Origin: an uncultured Dysosmobacter sp.
Lineage (GTDB): Bacteria; Bacillota; Clostridia; Oscillospirales; Oscillospiraceae
Direction of reading: 5' to 3'
NCBI GenBank assembly: GCA_934565855.1
Contig: CAKTIO010000001.1
Location: 372,001 to 436,000, forward strand
DNA length: 64,000 nucleotides
Shown here: one piece after another, positions 8,021 through 16,957 of the stretch
Numbering within the stretch: the first letter of the stretch is position 1
Layout of the letters: the number at the start of each line of letters is the position of its first letter
Program-made: the position numbers and the translations under genes
The notes under the pieces: generated by a model
What the model saw: only the letters and a program-made list of their open reading frames with translations
Told to the model about the DNA's origin: nothing
The model's database searches: none

Positions 8021-8857
8021 TTATGGTTTTTCCAATTCTGATTTCTTCTGCCTCTGCCGGTCCAGCCAGCGTGCCGCGCCCTGTCCTGCCAGCAGACCCT
8101 CGCCCACCGCCTTGGCGACCTGCAGAGGACCGCCTGTGCAGTCTCCCGCCGCGAACAGTCCCGGCAGATTGGTGGCACCGTCTCTCTGGATGCGGACATA
8201 GCCGTTTTCCACATCCAAGCCCGGAAACAGCTCTGCCGGAGCCACGGACGGACGCAGCAGAAACACGCCCTCCGCCGCCAGTTCCCTTCCGTCGCAGATC
8301 ACGCCGGACACGGTCCCCTCTCCCAGGATCTCACAGGACCGGGGCTTGTCCACATATGTGACATGGCAGCCGATGGAGGAGAGGTAGTCCGCCTCCTGCC
8401 GGGCAGAATCTGTCCATCCCAGTACGGCGACCCTCCTGTTCCGGTAAAGCATTCCGTCACAGGTGGCACAGTAGCTGACACCGCTGCCCAGCAGGCGCTC
8501 CTCTCCGGGGTATTTTTTCCCCCGCGCCACACCGGCGGCAAGGATCACAGCCTCCGCCTCCTGCACATCGCTGCCCACGCTGACAAACCAGCTGCCGGGA
8601 TAGTACGCCGCATTCAGCGCCTTCCCTGCCAGCAGCTCCGCGCCCGCCTTCTCCGCATGGGTCCGGAACGCTGTCAGCAGCTCCGCGCCGGTGACACCGG
8701 GTAGTCCGGGATAATTTTCCACCGTCTCTGCCCGCCACAGGGGATTTTCCTCCACCGGATTGGACACCACCAGCACGCTCTTTCCTCTGGCTCGGGCATT
8801 GATCGCCGCGCTTAGTCCCGCGGGTCCGCCGCCGATCACCAGAATCTCATGCTTCAT
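8021..8857 (-). CDS. Thioredoxin reductase-like flavoprotein without the NADPH motif
   Basis: FAD-dependent oxidoreductase of 278 residues, about 30 shorter than usual TrxB. The FAD loop GGGPAG is at residues 9-14, the redox-active CATC at 130-133, and a C-terminal FAD contact GLFAAGDC near 233-240. In the second domain, where NADPH-dependent TrxB has GxGxxA and HRRxxxR, this protein has LGWTDSA (146-152) and VDKPRSC, so neither motif is present. The clostridial ferredoxin-dependent flavin thioredoxin reductases (FFTR) lack the same motifs, and that is the best assignment here. It very likely reduces the adjacent thioredoxin. Electron donor ferredoxin is inferred, not shown. Confidence 0.85.
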   Translation of the reverse strand: MKHEILVIGGGPAGLSAAINARARGKSVLVVSNPVEENPLWRAETVENYPGLPGVTGAELLTAFRTHAEKAGAELLAGKALNAAYYPGSWFVSVGSDVQEAEAVILAAGVARGKKYPGEERLLGSGVSYCATCDGMLYRNRRVAVLGWTDSARQEADYLSSIGCHVTYVDKPRSCEILGEGTVSGVICDGRELAAEGVFLLRPSVAPAELFPGLDVENGYVRIQRDGATNLPGLFAAGDCTGGPLQVAKAVGEGLLAGQGAARWLDRQRQKKSELEKP

Positions 8858-8991
8858 ACCGTTCCCCCTTTTTTCTTTCTTATATTTTGTTATAGCATAC
8901 CATCTTTATTCGTATTTAGAAAGTTGTTTTTGCAACAAATAAATTTTTTAACATTTTACCGGGCAGCCTGTCCAATTCCCGCGGCTTTTCA

Positions 8992-9020
8992 TTGCTTTTC
9001 CCGGCGCGATTTGCTACAAT
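8992..9020 (+). promoter_or_regulatory. Promoter upstream of rpe
   Basis: TTGCTT (8992-8997), 17 bases and TACAAT (9015-9020) make a good sigma-A promoter. It leaves an unusually long untranslated leader of about 190 bases before the rpe start at 9215; the leader contains a GGAAGCC/GGCTTCC hairpin near 9049-9077. No known riboswitch was recognised. Confidence 0.6.
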
Positions 9021-9214
9021 AAAAACGCTTTGTGCGAATGCAGCGGGAAGCCGAAGGGCGTCTGTCCTCCGGCTTCCTATCAAAAAAGCGGCGGGGTCCG
9101 GCGGGGCGTTCAGCTGTGCAGAAGCAGATTTCCGAACCGTTTTGCCGCTCAATTCAATGTATGCCGGAGGTGCGGACTGCGACACTGGACGGCATACGGA
9201 AACGAGGTTTGCAG

Positions 9215-9859
9215 ATGATCAAAATTGCACCTTCCATTCTCTCTGCGGATTTTGCCAATCTGGAGCGGGATATTCAAAAAATCAACACCGCCGACTATGT
9301 TCATGTAGACGTTATGGACGGACTGTTCGTTCCCAATATCTCCATCGGCATTCCGGTGGTAAAATCCATCCGCCCCACCACCACGCTGCCGCTGGACGTG
9401 CATCTGATGATCGTTCAGCCCGTGCGCTATGTAGAACAGTTCTGCGATGCAGGGGCGGACATCGTCACCGTTCATGTGGAAGCGGACACGGAGGAGCAGA
9501 TCCACGCCGCACTGGACAGGATCCACGCCAAGGGCAAGCGGGCTGGCATTGTTTTAAAGCCCGGCACTCCCGTGGACGCCGCCCTGCCCTTCCTGGAAAA
9601 GGTGGATATGATCCTGGTGATGACAGTGGAGCCCGGCTTTGGCGGTCAGAGCTTCATGGCGGACATGATGCCCAAGGTCGCCGCCCTGCGCGCCCTGATC
9701 AACGAGAAGAACCCGGACTGTGAGCTGGAGGTGGACGGCGGCGTGGCCCCCGACACCTGCCGCGCCTGCATCGATGCCGGAGCCAATGTGCTGGTGGCAG
9801 GAAGCTCCGTTTACCATGCGGAGGACATCTCCGCCCGCATCGCCCAGCTGCGGGGCTGA
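9215..9859 (+). CDS. rpe: Ribulose-phosphate 3-epimerase
   Basis: TIM-barrel enzyme of the pentose phosphate pathway that interconverts ribulose-5-phosphate and xylulose-5-phosphate. The 214 residues starting at ATG 9215 match the family; an in-frame ATG at 9032 would add 61 residues unlike Rpe, so it is rejected. Motifs seen are APSILSADFANL at the N-terminus, VDVMDGLFVPNIS with a metal-binding Asp, DVHLMI, VEPGFGGQSFM and the phosphate-binding AGSSVY near the C-terminus. recR begins 39 bases downstream, so the pair may share a transcript. Confidence 0.95.
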   Translation: MIKIAPSILSADFANLERDIQKINTADYVHVDVMDGLFVPNISIGIPVVKSIRPTTTLPLDVHLMIVQPVRYVEQFCDAGADIVTVHVEADTEEQIHAALDRIHAKGKRAGIVLKPGTPVDAALPFLEKVDMILVMTVEPGFGGQSFMADMMPKVAALRALINEKNPDCELEVDGGVAPDTCRACIDAGANVLVAGSSVYHAEDISARIAQLRG

Positions 9860-9898
9860 GCGCCGGGAAATCTTCACCAAGCAAAGGAGCATTCATTC

Positions 9899-10498
9899 AT
9901 GGAATATTTTCCCGCACCGCTGGAAAAGCTGGTAGAACAATTCGCCCGGCTGCCGGGCATCGGCGGAAAATCCGCCCAGAGGCTCGCCTTTTACGTTCTG
10001 GGTCTGCCGGAGGCGGAGGCGCAGGAGTTTGCCAACGCCATCATAGATGCCAAGCACCAGGTCACCTGCTGCCCGGTCTGCCAGAATTTCACGGCTGGCG
10101 GTCTCTGCCCCATCTGTGCCTCTCCCAAACGGGACCCCTCTGTTATCTGTGTCGTTGCCGACCCACGGGATGTGGCGGCAATGGAGCGCTCCCGGGAGTT
10201 CAACGGGCATTACCATGTGCTGCACGGCGTCATCTCTCCCATGAACCATGTGGGACCGGACGACCTCTCCATCAAGCCGCTGGTGGAGCGGGTCGCCAAG
10301 GGCGGCGTGCAGGAGGTCATCATGGCGACCAATCCGGACACTGAGGGAGAAGCCACCGCCATGTATATCGCCCGGCTGCTGAAGCCCTTTCAGGTGCGGG
10401 TCACCCGGCTGGCATACGGCATTCCCGTGGGCGGACATCTGGAGTTTGCCGATGACGCCACACTGATGCGGGCGTTGGAGGGGCGCCGGGACATCTGA
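9899..10498 (+). CDS. recR: Recombination mediator protein RecR
   Basis: DNA-repair protein of 199 residues that works with RecF and RecO in loading RecA on gapped DNA. The N-terminal helix-hairpin-helix (RLPGIGGKSAQRLAF) is followed by a four-cysteine zinc finger (CCPVCQNF...LCPICASP) at about 57-75 and a Toprim domain with VVADPRDVAAME and TNPDTEGEATA. In Bacillus recR neighbours yaaL and bofA; here those two are 25 kb away, so the cluster has been split. A strong bidirectional terminator follows. Confidence 0.96.
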   Translation: MEYFPAPLEKLVEQFARLPGIGGKSAQRLAFYVLGLPEAEAQEFANAIIDAKHQVTCCPVCQNFTAGGLCPICASPKRDPSVICVVADPRDVAAMERSREFNGHYHVLHGVISPMNHVGPDDLSIKPLVERVAKGGVQEVIMATNPDTEGEATAMYIARLLKPFQVRVTRLAYGIPVGGHLEFADDATLMRALEGRRDI

Positions 10499-10520
10499 AC
10501 AGATACCACCGTACAAAAGC

Positions 10521-10566
10521 AGCGCATACGAGGGAGAATATGTCCCTCCGTATGCGCTGTTTTTTA
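10521..10566. terminator. Bidirectional terminator between recR and the DUF3810 gene
   Basis: AGCGCATACGAGGGA pairs with TCCCTCCGTATGCGCT (one bulge) around a short loop, followed by GTTTTTT. The T tract touches the stop of the convergent gene. Confidence 0.88.
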
Positions 10567-11847
10567 TCCGGCAGCCGTCCCATAATACGCCACCAGCAGA
10601 TCCACCACAGTGCCGTAGGACCGCAGACCGTCCTCCACGCCGTAGCCCTTGAGGAAGTGGTCGTACACCGTGTTGGACGCCTTTTTTACCACACTGTTCC
10701 GGAACTGCTGCCAGTAGGCGTTGTTTTCCTGAAGGTCCGCCCGGACCTCCTCCCGGAGGGAACCGTACACGGTTTCCCACCGTTCCCGGTCCGCGCTGTA
10801 TAGCGCGTTGCCCAGATGGATATATCCCAGCAGCCAGCCGGAGTAAGCGTAATCCTCCAGCCCGCAGCCGGTAGAGGACAGGATGGCAAGAAAATTGCAC
10901 TCCTGCTCCGATGCGATCCCCCGCTGGTGCGCCAGCTCATGCGCCACCGTAGAGGGCAGCAGGCACACTGGAGAATCTATATTCACGTTGGACTCTCCGG
11001 TAAACGGGCAGTAAAAGCCAGTGAAATCCAGCAGGCTCATCACCTGGGAAAAATGAATGGCTTTGGGCGGCGTCTGCTCCATTTTTAAAAACGGGTAGCT
11101 CTCCTCCACTCCACTGTAAACGGACGCGCTCTCCCGCAGGATCTGCTGCCGCGAAGCGGCAAGCTGTCCCTCCGCGTCCCGCGGCACCCTTTCGGAAGCG
11201 GCGTTCAGCTGCTCCGCGAAATATACCGTGACCCGGTACAGGTCCTCCACCGCCACAGGCTGTGCATAAATGCCGGATTGCTGCTGAAAGCCCGGCAGGG
11301 TATACGCCGTTCCCCACAGCCAGCAAAAGCCCGTATACACCGTCAGCCCACAGCAAAGCGCGGTCAGGAAAACGCCATAGCCCTTCCGCCGCTTCTCCTG
11401 CCGCAGCAGCAGCGCCAGCAGCAGCCATACCACCGCAGCCAGCAGCCACGGAAGCAGTACGCCTCCCAGCGGCGCACCGCCGGACAGCAGTCCCAACAGT
11501 CCTCCGGAGACCGAGGTCAGCACCGTCAGCCGCAGCAGCGGCTGACGCACAGCGGCAGGGACCGCGCACCGTCCCCCCTTTGCGGCAAGGACAAGGAGCC
11601 TGCACAGCAGTCCCGCTGCCACCACGCATACCAGCACACACAGCAGCTCCGCCACGGAAAAGGAAATCCTTCCGCACAGCCGCCCCAGCTGTCGCCGGAA
11701 CGCCGCCGCAGCCGGAGCCGCTGCCTGCATGACCAGCTGCACATTCCGCAAAGCAAAAAAGGCTGCCAGCAGCACCAACAGCGCCAGCAGCCAGAGATGC
11801 CGTTTTCGGTAACGCAGAAAAAACGCCTTCAATTCCATTCCCCTCAT
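10564..11847 (-). CDS. DUF3810 family HExxH membrane protein
   Basis: Membrane protein of 427 residues, not characterised as a family. About three to four hydrophobic segments occupy the first ~140 residues, and the remainder is a soluble domain with [17 protein letters not shown], a zinc-metallopeptidase-like HExxH with a following glutamate. The frame extends further upstream but that part is the out-of-frame shadow of the ABC ATPase; ATG 11847 overlaps the ATPase stop as ATGA, and ATG 11838 is the alternative. It is thus the last gene of the peptide ABC operon by translational coupling. A peptidase acting on imported or cell-surface peptides is a guess from context. Confidence 0.8.
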   Translation of the reverse strand: MRGMELKAFFLRYRKRHLWLLALLVLLAAFFALRNVQLVMQAAAPAAAAFRRQLGRLCGRISFSVAELLCVLVCVVAAGLLCRLLVLAAKGGRCAVPAAVRQPLLRLTVLTSVSGGLLGLLSGGAPLGGVLLPWLLAAVVWLLLALLLRQEKRRKGYGVFLTALCCGLTVYTGFCWLWGTAYTLPGFQQQSGIYAQPVAVEDLYRVTVYFAEQLNAASERVPRDAEGQLAASRQQILRESASVYSGVEESYPFLKMEQTPPKAIHFSQVMSLLDFTGFYCPFTGESNVNIDSPVCLLPSTVAHELAHQRGIASEQECNFLAILSSTGCGLEDYAYSGWLLGYIHLGNALYSADRERWETVYGSLREEVRADLQENNAYWQQFRNSVVKKASNTVYDHFLKGYGVEDGLRSYGTVVDLLVAYYGTAAG

Positions 11848-12581
11848 TCCGCCGCAGCCAGCAGCTGCCGGGTGTATGCCTGCTGCGGATGGTCGAAGAT
11901 CTCCTCCACCGGTCCCTGCTCCACGATGCGTCCGTCCTTCATCACCAGTACCCGGTCGCACAGCTGGTACACCACGTTGAGGTCGTGGGAAACGAAGAGG
12001 TAGCTCAGGTCGAACTCGTCCCGCAGCTGCCGCAGCAGCTTCAGGATCTGCGCCTGAATGGTCACATCCAGTGCGGACACCGGCTCGTCGGCAATCAGAA
12101 ATTTTGGACGCTGGATCAGCGCCGCCGCAATGCTCACCCGCTGGCGCTGCCCGCCGGACAGCTCCCGTGGGTACGCCGCCAGGCATTCCTCCGGCAGCTC
12201 CACCCGGCGGAGCATTTCCGCCACCCGGCGCTTTCGTTCCGCCGCGTCATATTTTCCGTATATCCGCAGCGGCTCCTCCAAAATCCAGGAGATGGGATAG
12301 GCGGGGTTCAGCGAGCTGTATGGGTCCTGAAAGATCATCTGCGGGCGCTTGGTGTAGTGCGTCACCGTGCCGGAGTCCGGCGGAAGCATTCCCAGAATCG
12401 TCTTTGCCAGAGTAGACTTTCCCGTGCCGGATTCGCCCACCAGCCCTAAGATCTCGCCGTGGCGCACCTCAAAGCTGACATCGTGCAGTACCTCCTGCAC
12501 GCGCTTTTTTCCGCCCAGCAGTCCGCCGGTGCGGTAACCGCTGGTGACATGCTCCACAGATAATACCAGTTCTTCCTTCAT
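11844..12581 (-). CDS. Peptide ABC transporter ATPase (DppF/OppF type)
   Basis: Second ATP-binding subunit of the oligopeptide importer, 245 residues. Walker A is [13 protein letters not shown], the signature is [10 protein letters not shown] and Walker B is [12 protein letters not shown]; the H-loop FVSHDLNVV follows. The open frame runs 47 codons further upstream, but ATG 12581 overlaps the stop of the first ATPase as ATGA and begins the recognisable domain ([12 protein letters not shown]), so it is preferred. The protein is shorter than many OppF proteins and ends soon after the ABC domain, lacking most of the C-terminal oligopeptide-transporter extension. Confidence 0.9.
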   Translation of the reverse strand: MKEELVLSVEHVTSGYRTGGLLGGKKRVQEVLHDVSFEVRHGEILGLVGESGTGKSTLAKTILGMLPPDSGTVTHYTKRPQMIFQDPYSSLNPAYPISWILEEPLRIYGKYDAAERKRRVAEMLRRVELPEECLAAYPRELSGGQRQRVSIAAALIQRPKFLIADEPVSALDVTIQAQILKLLRQLRDEFDLSYLFVSHDLNVVYQLCDRVLVMKDGRIVEQGPVEEIFDHPQQAYTRQLLAAAE

Positions 12582-13369
12582 CGCCCATCCTCCTTCCGGC
12601 TGCGGCTGGGAATGGCAGCGATGAGCCTCTGCGTATAGGCGTTCTGCGGATGGGTCCAGATCTCTCCGGTGGGTCCCTCCTCCACCAGCCGTCCCCTCTG
12701 CATCACCGCCACCCGGGCGCATAGCTTCCGCACCACGTTCAGGTTGTGGGAGATAAACAGCATGGACATGCCATGCTCCCGGTTCAGCTTTTTCAGCAGC
12801 TCCAGAATCTGCGCCTGGATGGTCACATCCAGCGCGGTGGTAGGCTCGTCCAGCAGCAGCAGTCCTGGGCGGCTGATGATCGCCGCGGCGATCATTGCCC
12901 GCTGCAGCATTCCGCCGGACAGCTCATGGGGATACTTCCGGTAGACCTCCTCCGGATGGGGCAGCTCTACCTCCCGCAGGGCAGCCAGCGCCCGCTCCCG
13001 GCGCTCTGCCCGGTTCAGTCTGGTATGCAGCAGGAGGGTTTCCTCCACCTGCCTGCCAACGGTCATCAACGGGTCCATCGCACTCATCGGCTCCTGAAAC
13101 ACCACGCCGATCTCCTTGCCCTGCCGCTTCCGCAGCTCTGCCCGGTCCGCGTGCAGCAGGTCCGCGCCGTTGAGAAGGATCTCCCCGGAAAAGCTGCACT
13201 GCCGCCGGGGCAGCAGTCCCGCTACGCTCATGGCGGTCACGGATTTGCCGGAGCCGGATTCCCCCACCAGTCCCAGGATCTCACCGTCCGCAATGGTCAG
13301 GCTGACTCCGCTGACCGCCTCCCGCTCTCTGCCGTGAAAGCGCACATGCAGGTCCCGGATCTCAAGCAT
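12578..13369 (-). CDS. Peptide ABC transporter ATPase (DppD/OppD type)
   Basis: First ATP-binding subunit, 263 residues. Walker [16 protein letters not shown], signature [10 protein letters not shown], Walker [13 protein letters not shown] and the H-loop FISHNLNVV are all intact. Its start overlaps the end of the dppC-like permease by 8 bases and its stop overlaps the next ATPase as ATGA, indicating tight stoichiometric coupling. The C-terminal iron-sulfur cysteine motif found in some OppD/DppD proteins is not seen; the protein ends at SRSRKEDGR. Confidence 0.92.
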   Translation of the reverse strand: MLEIRDLHVRFHGREREAVSGVSLTIADGEILGLVGESGSGKSVTAMSVAGLLPRRQCSFSGEILLNGADLLHADRAELRKRQGKEIGVVFQEPMSAMDPLMTVGRQVEETLLLHTRLNRAERRERALAALREVELPHPEEVYRKYPHELSGGMLQRAMIAAAIISRPGLLLLDEPTTALDVTIQAQILELLKKLNREHGMSMLFISHNLNVVRKLCARVAVMQRGRLVEEGPTGEIWTHPQNAYTQRLIAAIPSRSRKEDGR

Positions 13370-14171
13370 ACCTCTGCCCCCCGTTCTGTCTTTGCAGCCC
13401 CTCGCCGATCAGTCCCACGCCGAAGATCATCAGCACCATGACGCCGCCGGTGCCCAGAGCGTACCAGGGTGCCGAATACAGCATGCTCTGTGCCTCGGAC
13501 AGCATATAGCCCAACGAGCTCATGGAGCCGATGCCCAGATAGCTCATGGACGCCTCTGCCAGCACGGCGTTGTTAAAGCCGATGGTCACCGCCGGCAGCA
13601 GCACCGCCGCGGTGTTGGGCAGCATATGCACATACAGGATGCGGGACCTTCCCGCGCCCATCAGCCGGGCGCTTTTCACATAATTGGCATCTCGCAGGGA
13701 GGCGAACGCCGAGCGGCTCACCCGGGTGAAGCTGGGGATGAACACAATGCCCAGCGCCAGAATGACGTTAAAGGTGCCGGAGCCCAGCAGGCTGACGAAC
13801 ACCAGTCCCAGCAGAATGCTGGGAAACGCCGTCATGGCGTCGTTAAAGCGCATCAGCACCGCGTCTGCCCGTCCGCCGAAATAGCCCGTCAGCGACCCCA
13901 GAAAAATGCCGCAGACGCCGCCGATCAGCACCGTGCAGAGGGCAATGGCAAGGGTCGTTCCCGCCCCCTTCATCACCCGGCTGAAAATATCTCTGCCAAA
14001 ATTGTCCGTTCCCAGCCAATGTTGGAGGGAGGGTGCCAGCAGCTTCTGGCTGCCGGACATGGTGCTCGGGTCATAGGGTGTCCAGAAGACGCTGAGCAAA
14101 ATGGCAAAAAACACGATGCCGGTGATGATCACGCCCCCCAGCAGATAGCCGTTCCACTGCTTTTTCTTCAT
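13362..14171 (-). CDS. Peptide ABC transporter permease (DppC type)
   Basis: Inner-membrane permease of 269 residues with about six membrane helices. The N-terminal cytoplasmic stretch and first helix are followed by the DppC-typical HWLGTDNFGRDIFSRVMKGA and the coupling EAA-like loop ending in SMSYLGIGSMSSLGYMLSEA. It overlaps the upstream permease gene by 4 bases (ATGA) and the downstream ATPase by 8. With the DppB-type subunit it forms the translocation pore. Confidence 0.92.
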   Translation of the reverse strand: MKKKQWNGYLLGGVIITGIVFFAILLSVFWTPYDPSTMSGSQKLLAPSLQHWLGTDNFGRDIFSRVMKGAGTTLAIALCTVLIGGVCGIFLGSLTGYFGGRADAVLMRFNDAMTAFPSILLGLVFVSLLGSGTFNVILALGIVFIPSFTRVSRSAFASLRDANYVKSARLMGAGRSRILYVHMLPNTAAVLLPAVTIGFNNAVLAEASMSYLGIGSMSSLGYMLSEAQSMLYSAPWYALGTGGVMVLMIFGVGLIGEGLQRQNGGQRYA

Positions 14172-15166
14172 TTCGCGCCTCCTAACTGCAGGCGCGGGTC
14201 CAGCCTCTGGCTGATGAGGTCTCCCACGGTTCCCGCCAGAACCACCCAGAACGCCAGAATCACAATGATGACCTGCACCACCGCCCAGTCCCGGTAGCCG
14301 ATGCTGTTCAGCAGCAGCCGACCCAGTCCCGGCACACCGAACACCTGCTCCACCACGATGCTGCCTGCCACAACCTCCGCCATCGTCTGCGCCAGAAAGG
14401 CGATCACCGGCACCATTGCGTTTTTCAGGACATGGCGGCGCAGCACCTGCCAGCGGTCATTGCCTCTGGAAATGGCGGTGCGCACATAATCCCTGCCCAT
14501 CTCGCCGGAAATGGTGCTGTGCAGCATCCGCACCGTCATGGCAATGCGGGGAATGGCAATGGAGACCGCTGGAAACAGCAGATACCAGAAAAAACGTCCC
14601 GGCGCTTCCGTCAGGGTGGGGTAATCCTTGATCCCCGGCTGGAACCACTTCAGCAGAATCCCGAAGATCCAGGAGATCAGAATGCCGGAGAAAAACGGCG
14701 GCAGCGCCATGAACAGCTGGTTCCATGCCGTGCGCAGAAGGTCCGCCAGCTTTGCAGCCGCGCGGCTGCTCCGGCGGCGTCCGCCGCGCCCCGCCGTCCA
14801 CGCCTCCCACACGCCCAGCGGAATGGACACCGCCGTGACCAGCAGAAAGCTCATCAGAGACAGGCAGCACGTCACCAGCAGCCGGGGAGCCACCAGCTCC
14901 GCCACCGGGGTGCCATAATGATAGGACAGCCCCAGGTCTCCCCGGAAAAAGCCGCCTATCCAGTCCAGATAGCGTGTCAGGAAGGGGCGGTTCAGCCCCA
15001 GCTGCTCCCGCAGGGCGGCAACCTTTTCCGGCGTTGCCTCCGTTCCCAGCATGGTGGTCGCCGCGTCGCCGGAGATCATGCTAAAGGCGCTGAACGCCAA
15101 AAAGGAGACGATGAGCATCGTCACCAGCAGTGTGAACCCCTTTCTCACTGCGTACTTCATGCGCAT
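14168..15166 (-). CDS. Peptide ABC transporter permease (DppB type)
   Basis: Inner-membrane permease of 332 residues. The N-terminal helix, the loop with EKVAALREQLGLNRPFLTRYLDW and the C-terminal EVVAGSIVVEQVFGVPGLGRLL are characteristic of DppB/OppB. It carries an Arg-rich cytoplasmic stretch (RGGRRRSSRAAAK) around residue 130, longer than in many DppB proteins. The gene lies 69 bases after the binding-protein gene and overlaps dppC by 4 bases. Confidence 0.92.
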   Translation of the reverse strand: MRMKYAVRKGFTLLVTMLIVSFLAFSAFSMISGDAATTMLGTEATPEKVAALREQLGLNRPFLTRYLDWIGGFFRGDLGLSYHYGTPVAELVAPRLLVTCCLSLMSFLLVTAVSIPLGVWEAWTAGRGGRRRSSRAAAKLADLLRTAWNQLFMALPPFFSGILISWIFGILLKWFQPGIKDYPTLTEAPGRFFWYLLFPAVSIAIPRIAMTVRMLHSTISGEMGRDYVRTAISRGNDRWQVLRRHVLKNAMVPVIAFLAQTMAEVVAGSIVVEQVFGVPGLGRLLLNSIGYRDWAVVQVIIVILAFWVVLAGTVGDLISQRLDPRLQLGGAK

Positions 15167-15235
15167 CCTCTCCTTTTAGTGGGAAACGGCTGCTGCCAGC
15201 CGTTTCCCGGTCTTGCTCCTTGGAATATGCCCCGC

Positions 15236-16786
15236 TCAGCCGACGTAGTGGACCGTGGAAAGGTCCATTGCGTACAGGGGATAGAAACGGTAGCCATCCA
15301 GATCCTTCCGGATCGCCACCAGGTCCGCCAGGTCCTGAATATAGACATTGGCGGCATGCTCTGTCAGATTGGCTTCCATCTCTCTGTAGATCTCGGTGCG
15401 CTTGGCATCGTCCTTCTCCTCTAGAGCCTGCTGGAACAATGCGTCATAGTCCGCATTGTTATAGTTGATGAAGTTCTTGTCGTAGTCCGAGGTGAACCGC
15501 TCCAGCATGGCGCGCGCCGTCATGTTAGAGGCATCCACGCCCACAACGGTGGTCTGGAAGTCCCGACCGACGTACACCCGGTCCACCCAGGTGCCCCAGT
15601 CCACCAGCTCTACCGTGGCGTTAACGCCGATCTCCTTCAGCTGCTCTACCAGCACCTCTGCCGTGTCGATGTGAGGCTGGTAGTTGGAGGGAACGGTGAT
15701 GGTCAGGTCAAAGCCGTTGGGATAGCCAGCCGCGTCCAGCAGCTCCTTTGCCCTCGCCACGTCCTTCGTGTAGTAATTCGTCAGGGAATCGTCAAAATAC
15801 TTGGTAAAGGTGGGATACATGGAGGAGCCGACAGCCTTTCCGTGTCCGTCGCCCACCAGGTCCAGGATCTCCTGCTTGTCCACCGCGTAGCACAGCGCCT
15901 GACGGACCATTTCATTGTCCAGCGGTGCGTAGGCATTGTTCAGGTACATTGCCTGCACCAGATTCATGGTCCCCTCCAGAATGGTGTAGCTGTCGCCCAG
16001 CTGCGCCGTTTGCGTAGAGGTCATGTGGGCGCAGAAGTCAATGGCTCCGCTTTGCAGCGCCAGCACCAGGGAATCCGCGTTCTCAATGATTTTAAAGGTG
16101 ATCTTGTCCAGATATGCCGGGGTGCCCCAGTATTCGTCAAACCTCTCCAGAACGATGCTGTCCTGCGGAGTGCGGGAGACGAACTTGAACGGACCGGTGC
16201 CCACCGGAGCGTCATCCTGTCCGTCATAGTCCGCCGGAAGAATGGCGGTGGTCAGATAGGTCAGGAACTCGCTGTCCGGTTCCGTCAGATGGATCTCTAC
16301 GGTTTTGTCATCCACAGCCTCTACCGACTGGACAATAGAAAACGCCGCCACCAGAGGCTTCCCCTCAGAGGTGTCGGCGCAGCGTTCAATGGAATATACC
16401 ACATCGTTCGCAGTCACCGTTTCTCCGTTGTGAAACTTGACGCCGTCACGCAGGGTGAAGGTGTACGTCAATTCATCATCAGAAACCTTGTAATCTTCGG
16501 CAACTGCGGGAATCAGATCTCCGTCAGAAGTCGGCTTCATCAGCCCTTCAAAAACGTTGAATAAGACCTCTCTGGTTCCTGCCGCCACCGTCCGGTGAGG
16601 GTCAAGACTTTCGTCCAGGTCCTGAGCGATGCCCACGGTGATTTCTCCGCCCTGGACGATCTCTCCGGTAGAGCCGCTGCTCTGTGCGCTGTCTGATCCC
16701 GTTGCTGCGCTTCCGTCTCCGCATCCGCTGAGTACGCTGCACAGGAGGGCAATCAGAAGCAGGGTTGCAAGGATACGCTTCTTCAT
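15236..16786 (-). CDS. Peptide ABC transporter substrate-binding lipoprotein
   Basis: Extracytoplasmic binding protein of 516 residues of the SBP family 5 (DppA/OppA). ATG 16786 is used: it has AAAGGAG upstream and starts a lipoprotein signal with lipobox LSGC at about residues 20-23, followed by a Gly/Ser linker. The mature domain contains PHRTVAAGTREVLFNVFEGL, a typical family start, and DGVKFHNGETVTANDVVYS. It is first in a five-gene operon order SBP-DppB-DppC-DppD-DppF with a metalloprotease-like protein last. The 171-base gap to the upstream AI-2E gene shows no clear promoter, so read-through from that gene is possible. The exact peptide or metal-chelate ligand cannot be read. Confidence 0.92.
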   Translation of the reverse strand: MKKRILATLLLIALLCSVLSGCGDGSAATGSDSAQSSGSTGEIVQGGEITVGIAQDLDESLDPHRTVAAGTREVLFNVFEGLMKPTSDGDLIPAVAEDYKVSDDELTYTFTLRDGVKFHNGETVTANDVVYSIERCADTSEGKPLVAAFSIVQSVEAVDDKTVEIHLTEPDSEFLTYLTTAILPADYDGQDDAPVGTGPFKFVSRTPQDSIVLERFDEYWGTPAYLDKITFKIIENADSLVLALQSGAIDFCAHMTSTQTAQLGDSYTILEGTMNLVQAMYLNNAYAPLDNEMVRQALCYAVDKQEILDLVGDGHGKAVGSSMYPTFTKYFDDSLTNYYTKDVARAKELLDAAGYPNGFDLTITVPSNYQPHIDTAEVLVEQLKEIGVNATVELVDWGTWVDRVYVGRDFQTTVVGVDASNMTARAMLERFTSDYDKNFINYNNADYDALFQQALEEKDDAKRTEIYREMEANLTEHAANVYIQDLADLVAIRKDLDGYRFYPLYAMDLSTVHYVG

Positions 16787-16957
16787 GGTTGTTTCTCCTT
16801 TTTTGTGACCGCCAGCTTCTGGTCGGTCCAACAGATTTTCGGCTCTATTCAGTTTTAAAAAATACAGCCCTGCAGGTCTACGGAGCTTCTCGCGCAGCCT
16901 GCAAGGCGGTATTTTACACGAACCACTCAGGAAATACAAGCCTTTTCCTGAGAAAAA

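Noticed and set aside
9032..9214. In-frame 61-residue N-terminal extension of Rpe
   Set aside because: It does not resemble Rpe, whose barrel begins at MIKIAPSILSAD, and the region contains the leader.
11848..12186. Upstream extension of the DUF3810 gene
   Set aside because: It is the opposite-frame shadow of the ABC ATPase and full of Gly/Ala/Arg.
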